From positions 180,675-244,674 of the forward strand of contig CANGVA010000002.1 in assembly GCA_947457395.1 (NCBI GenBank): a DNA stretch of 64,000 bases, written 5' to 3'. The translations under genes were made by a program, and so were the position numbers. The notes below the pieces were generated by a model that was not told the DNA's origin, ran no database searches, and saw nothing but the letters and a program-made list of their open reading frames with translations. Below, in pieces: positions 59,800 to 64,000 of this stretch. The number at the start of each line of letters is the position of its first letter. Positions within the stretch are counted from its first letter, which is position 1. This DNA is from Bacteroidota bacterium (GTDB lineage: Bacteria > Bacteroidota > Bacteroidia > UKL13-3).

Positions 59800-61512
59800 T
59801 TACTCTTTTACAAATCTTATTACTTGCAATAATTTGTTTGCTTCATTAAGCAATTGGATAAAATAAATACCTGTAGGCAGATGGTTGATATTTGCTTTTT
59901 GTATCGTTTTTTCCCAATCCACAGCGTATCGCTTACCTTGTTCATCCCAAATCTGTATGGCACTTACAGGTTTATTGCCTTGTATGTATATTTGATTTAC
60001 TGCCGGGTTGGGATAGAGGGTATAGTTGTGTTGTATAGCGAGTGAATTAACTTGCTTTACGGAAGTGATTACACCATATTGATTGATTTTATAAACCGAA
60101 ATATCAAATGCATGCACTTGCATACCTGGAAATTGCGGATCGTTTAATGGCCCCGGGCTACTGCGTGTGGTTAAAATCATCCCCCCATCTTGTGTGGCAT
60201 TTACCGATACAATTCCTTCGCGATTGCGTGCGGGTATTCTGCGCTCCCATGTTTTATTGAGTGTGCTGTCAAATTGGCTGATGAGTAATAAGCTAGGGAA
60301 AGAATCATATCTCCTTTGCACATTTACCACATCGCCTATTTGCCTGCCGTAATAAATTTTGTTTTCATCCCAATAGTCGAGGCATTGCATAAAAGCAGAA
60401 CTGTAAAGGTCGCCATATAAACGATACATATTAATGCCATCGTCAATGGTATCATAAAATGCTTCGCGTATGTCTTCTACAAAGCTGAAACGGTAGGGAA
60501 TATTGCTAAAATTTCTAAGAGCATGTTGGTTTAATGGTATAATTGCAATCCCCGATTGACTTGGATTATATTGATATAGTGAATCTAAACAAAATCCTTT
60601 TTCACAGTAATAACTACCTGGCCCTACAATGAATAACAAACTGTCTTTAAAATATCGAATATTCTGTCGCCATTGGTAATTAAATACATGCTTTGGGATA
60701 TTATTTGAGTCAATAGCTAGGGGTAAGATACCACCAGCATAAAGTCCTCTCCATGTCGAATCATTTGAATTAAAAAAATTCACTACAGACCCCGTTACGC
60801 CAGATGCTTTCCTTGATTTTAATAAAAAACTATTATATACCCATTCAAAATCCATGGGTAATGTTTGACTTATTGTGATTTTAAGTAAACGACCATCATC
60901 AGTTTTCAAGAAATTTAAAGTATCCCATTGATAAGATATGGCATGTGTTTGCAACTTAAAATGTGCATCAATTACATAAGGAGAACCTAAGCTCGTATCT
61001 GCAATACCAAGTGTGCCAAAATACTCTGCATTTTTTCTGTGTTTTATTTTTATATCATATATCCCTGAGCGATCAATTGGGGAATAGTAGTTGGGAGCCA
61101 TGTAATGAATGTCAAGAAATTCAAACGATGTATCGGTTTGAATATACCCAAAGTGAGTCGGCTTATTATTAAACGTAGGCGCTGTGGTATCAAACGTGCA
61201 AAACACGGTGTATTGGTTTTCTCCGGTTTTAAAAATACCCCCGGCATTATTAATACCCATATCGGGTAGTTCAAGTGTTTTATGGTACATAGGCTGTCCC
61301 TCTATATCCATACGTACCAATACTAAGCTGCCTTTACCATTCCACAGCCACGGGCGGTTTACTGCTGCCATCAGCAACGTACCATCTTCCAATGCCTGCA
61401 CCACACATGGGTAATCCTGCTGTGGGGTGCTGATGCTATCATAAGCAGGTATGCGCTGCGCGTATACCAGTTTTGTGATTAGGAATAAAATTATAATGAG
61501 TTGAATACGCAT
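59800..61512 (-). CDS. secreted protein with T9SS type A C-terminal sorting domain
   Basis: Signal peptide; C-terminus YTLYPNPAVNQIYIQGNKPVSAIQIWDEQGKRY...LPTGIYFIQLLNEANKLLQVIRFVKE. Confidence 0.9.
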   Translation of the reverse strand: MRIQLIIILFLITKLVYAQRIPAYDSISTPQQDYPCVVQALEDGTLLMAAVNRPWLWNGKGSLVLVRMDIEGQPMYHKTLELPDMGINNAGGIFKTGENQYTVFCTFDTTAPTFNNKPTHFGYIQTDTSFEFLDIHYMAPNYYSPIDRSGIYDIKIKHRKNAEYFGTLGIADTSLGSPYVIDAHFKLQTHAISYQWDTLNFLKTDDGRLLKITISQTLPMDFEWVYNSFLLKSRKASGVTGSVVNFFNSNDSTWRGLYAGGILPLAIDSNNIPKHVFNYQWRQNIRYFKDSLLFIVGPGSYYCEKGFCLDSLYQYNPSQSGIAIIPLNQHALRNFSNIPYRFSFVEDIREAFYDTIDDGINMYRLYGDLYSSAFMQCLDYWDENKIYYGRQIGDVVNVQRRYDSFPSLLLISQFDSTLNKTWERRIPARNREGIVSVNATQDGGMILTTRSSPGPLNDPQFPGMQVHAFDISVYKINQYGVITSVKQVNSLAIQHNYTLYPNPAVNQIYIQGNKPVSAIQIWDEQGKRYAVDWEKTIQKANINHLPTGIYFIQLLNEANKLLQVIRFVKE

Positions 61513-61584
61513 AATTTAATATATACAAAGATGCTGCTTTGGAACCCGAAATTCCAAAGCAGCATCTTTAAGTTATGTTAATTG

Positions 61585-63018
61585 TTAAAAAAATTGACCC
61601 AATTGTGCGGGGGTTGGTGGCAGCAAGCGGTAATGCGAAAATTCACCTTCTAAATAATATTCTGTTGCATATAAGCACACATTTCCACCATTGCATACGG
61701 TACCCGATTGGCATAGTCCGGTGTAGTTTCTGTCTTTATTAGGCAATGTGTGATATCCTGTCATTGCATAAAAGCCAGTATTAAAGTGATTCATGCGTTG
61801 GTTGATTCTTGCGTTATTTTTGGTTACGGAAGTTACTGCAATCTCAGGTCGTTTAGCCCAAAAAAAGTTGATGGTAGATTGGTCAACTTTGCGAGCGGTG
61901 CTTAAAGAGTAATCATATTCCTTACCATAATATCCCAGTAGTTTTGAGTGTACCATATTTGACGCTGTCGGTTGTGACGCCCCTGATAATTTGTTAGGAT
62001 TATTACAATCTATTACATCTGTGGTAATTACCGCGCCCATATTTGGGTCATTAGGAAAAAATTTACCTGAAAAGGTAGCAAATTCACTACCCGGTACTAT
62101 AGTGGTTGGAGGAGTCATTACAGGTACAACCCCCTTATAATTTGGAAACCAGCCATTGAGTTGCTGTGCCGGATTGGGCCAATATACAGCACAATTGGTT
62201 AAATAATGATGCACCGCTTTAACATTTTCTAACGAATTATTAAAGGTATTTTGCCTTTGTGTTAGTGTTGTAGATTGGTCTGTATTGGTAAAGACCCACA
62301 TGTAATATTGTTGTTGGTAGGCGGGTATTTGTCCCTGAGACTGCTTGTTTGGGTTTTCAAACCCTTGAAAAGACTGTTGCGAAATCCAAGGTGTAGGTGC
62401 ATTAAATTGTATGCCAATGGGCTTGTAGTTAGCTTCATCTCTAATATCATCTTTTGACCATACTGGACCGTAAGTGAACAAATAATGGGTTTTAACTATC
62501 AAAGTATTATTTGATCCTTCGCCCTCAATGGAAAATGAAAGCCTGTTAAGGGTTTTATTTTCATTGCTTATGCCGCTTCGTATTTGTTTCAATTCATTTG
62601 AAACAGACGCAATGGTGGCACTCAATGCATTGTATGTAATTTGTTTATCTGCATTCAGCGAAAAATTGCTGCAAAAGGAATTAGCAAGTTCATTAGCATA
62701 TGCAATACGTGGGTTTACCATGGCAATATTTAAACTATAATGGAGCAAGGTGATGGCCTCTTCTGTACTCATCGTTTCATTTAAGTCTGCTTGTATTCCA
62801 TTATTCAAATCTATACCTTGATAGGCAGCATAGTTTTTCCAGAGTTTTGCCATTTTTTGTTCCAGTTCATCCTGCTTGTAATATACGAATGCTGTTTGGT
62901 TTCCGGTTGCAGTATTTAATACTGTGTTTTCTGTTTCTTTTTTGCATGATTGTAATGTAAGGACAATAGCCATGCATCCTGCAATGGCTAATTTTAAGTT
63001 AAGTAATGTAGTTTTCAT
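61585..63018 (-). CDS. lipoprotein of unknown function
   Basis: 477 aa, N-terminal MKTTLLNLKLAIAGCMAIVLTLQSCKKE lipobox; no family recognised. Confidence 0.75.
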   Translation of the reverse strand: MKTTLLNLKLAIAGCMAIVLTLQSCKKETENTVLNTATGNQTAFVYYKQDELEQKMAKLWKNYAAYQGIDLNNGIQADLNETMSTEEAITLLHYSLNIAMVNPRIAYANELANSFCSNFSLNADKQITYNALSATIASVSNELKQIRSGISNENKTLNRLSFSIEGEGSNNTLIVKTHYLFTYGPVWSKDDIRDEANYKPIGIQFNAPTPWISQQSFQGFENPNKQSQGQIPAYQQQYYMWVFTNTDQSTTLTQRQNTFNNSLENVKAVHHYLTNCAVYWPNPAQQLNGWFPNYKGVVPVMTPPTTIVPGSEFATFSGKFFPNDPNMGAVITTDVIDCNNPNKLSGASQPTASNMVHSKLLGYYGKEYDYSLSTARKVDQSTINFFWAKRPEIAVTSVTKNNARINQRMNHFNTGFYAMTGYHTLPNKDRNYTGLCQSGTVCNGGNVCLYATEYYLEGEFSHYRLLPPTPAQLGQFF

Positions 63019-63044
63019 ATGTGCTTGTGTTTATTTAAGCACAT
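63019..63044. promoter_or_regulatory. 8-bp inverted repeat abutting the start codon of the lipoprotein gene
   Basis: ATGTGCTT (63019-63026) / AAGCACAT (63037-63044), 10-nt loop, directly upstream of ATG at 63018 (minus strand). Confidence 0.5.
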
Positions 63045-63081
63045 CAATGTTATAAGCTAATTTTCGGTAATTACAAAATAG

Positions 63082-63133
63082 CATACTCCCTAAATGATTC
63101 CTTTTGTAAAATCATACTCTGAAAATGATTCCT
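63082..63133. promoter_or_regulatory. operator-like 21-bp direct repeat pair, 31-bp period
   Basis: catactccctaaatgattcct (63082-63102) and catactctgaaaatgattcct (63113-63133), 18/21 identical. Confidence 0.6.
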
Positions 63134-63174
63134 GCAGTAATTCTATCTATAAATTGGTTGACTGCAGCTAAGGC

Positions 63175-63444
63175 TTGTTTTATATTCGTTTAACTATGAG
63201 TTACGAAATACTTATTCAGCATATCACACATTTTCGTAAGCATGCCCAAATAACACAATTGTATCTTGCGCATAAGCTAGGCTCAAGCGATGAGGATTAT
63301 TATGGAAAGATAGAACGCTGCCAGAAGGAATTAAAACTGCATTGCCTTAAAAAAATATCCCATGAGTTATGTCTTTCGCCTATAATACTGCTGTATATAT
63401 CTGGATACACTTGCTTCACCCCCCCCCAAGAAAATTCCATCTAG
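63175..63444 (+). CDS. XRE-type HTH protein, N-terminal part; ends just after a C9 tract
   Basis: HITHFRKHAQITQLYLAHKLGSSDEDYYGKIERCQKELKLHCLKKISHELCLSPIILL resembles an XRE HTH; frame closes at TAG 15 nt after the C tract. Confidence 0.7.
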   Translation: MFYIRLTMSYEILIQHITHFRKHAQITQLYLAHKLGSSDEDYYGKIERCQKELKLHCLKKISHELCLSPIILLYISGYTCFTPPQENSI

Positions 63445-63472
63445 CACACCCCTACAGGATAACAAAGTATCC

Positions 63473-63853
63473 GTGCCAATTCAGGAAATAGATTATGCCT
63501 TATTGCTCAATAAAATTTGTGTGGTACACCATGATTTGCATGCTGCCCATTTTTATCAGCGTCTGTATAAGGGTATACGCACCTTACGCCATATTCATCA
63601 AATTAACAGCAAACAACTGAGCCGCCACATGAACTATTCTATGAATCATTTTGCGCGCATGGAGCGCGAGAATTGTGAGATTACATTGAAACAAGCTTTT
63701 GTGATTTGTGAAGTATTGAATATATCATTTGTAAAGTTGCTGCTGTTTGCAAATAGCCTCGACTTTTTTACCGATTCAAAGGGTGTTTTTATTTCTTTAA
63801 GCGAGTTGAAAAAACGATATCCTGCTTTTGAAATATGCCTCAAGTCCTTGTAG
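63473..63853 (+). CDS. XRE-type HTH protein, probable continuation of the preceding ORF in the +1 frame
   Basis: GIRTLRHIHQINSKQLSRHMNYSMNHFARMERENCEITLKQAFVICEVLNISFVKLL; its frame is open back to the C9 tract. Confidence 0.7.
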   Translation: MPIQEIDYALLLNKICVVHHDLHAAHFYQRLYKGIRTLRHIHQINSKQLSRHMNYSMNHFARMERENCEITLKQAFVICEVLNISFVKLLLFANSLDFFTDSKGVFISLSELKKRYPAFEICLKSL

Positions 63854-63903
63854 ATGCCTAATAGCTTGTAAAGGATCTGCAGCATCGGGGTAAACTTCTA
63901 CTC

Positions 63904-63932
63904 TTTTTGTTGCACAAAAAAACCTGTACGTT
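63904..63932 (+). repeat. dispersed repeat copy 2 (tttttgttgcacaaaaaaacctgtacgtt)
   Basis: Second copy of the element at 59483-59512. Confidence 0.75.
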
Positions 63933-63945
63933 GCCGCACAGGTTT
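63920..63945. terminator. hairpin downstream of the HTH gene, possible terminator or repeat-associated stem
   Basis: AAACCTGT / ACAGGTTT with a 10-nt loop, followed by ctctcg rather than a long T-run on the + strand. Confidence 0.4.
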
Positions 63946-64000
63946 CTCTCGCTTACGCTCCCCCTGCAGTCTCGCTCCTCGCTAAAATGACCCATCTGGG

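Noticed and set aside
1-64000. tRNA/rRNA genes, CRISPR arrays, transposases, toxin-antitoxin or canonical anti-phage modules
   Set aside because: Looked for on both strands; none could be supported from the sequence or the ORF translations.

Overview
The window is an AT-rich, gene-dense Bacteroidota chromosome segment, probably from the Chitinophagales/Sphingobacteriia side. Supporting signs are gliding/T9SS C-terminal domains, DUF4468 and DUF4834-type proteins, TAnnTTTG-type promoters and a MenB/MenD menaquinone pair. I found no tRNA, rRNA, CRISPR array, transposase or phage gene. From left to right it carries: housekeeping genes (mnmG, ybeY, an M16 peptidase pair, an RsuA/RluB-type pseudouridine synthase, tatA, gatA, radC); a carotenoid locus (cruF-like, crtD/crtI-like, a TonB receptor, crtI, crtB, a coupled gene of unknown function, idi); purK/purE; menB/menD; murI; carB; a surface-glycan or lipid-A-related locus (about 35.7-49.3 kb); a conserved envelope block (CBS protein, nadK, three paralogous beta-barrel proteins, uppS, bamA, two OmpH/Skp genes); and a small accessory block at the right end. 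The observations most worth checking are: (1) three parS-like 16-mers (consensus TGTTNCACGTGAAACA) clustered at 3.5-6.5 kb around mnmG/ybeY, suggesting an origin-proximal centromere region; (2) a WlbA/GnnA-like oxidoreductase, LpxA-like acyltransferase and DegT aminotransferase trio that could make and N-acylate a 3-amino sugar nucleotide; (3) a C9 tract at 63419-63427 that splits two HTH ORFs which fuse into one open frame if a single C is lost; (4) a 21-bp direct repeat with exact 31-bp period in the divergent promoter of that HTH gene; (5) a lytic-transglycosylase-like LysM protein whose catalytic motifs are lost. All calls come from reading the sequence and supplied translations; no database search was run.
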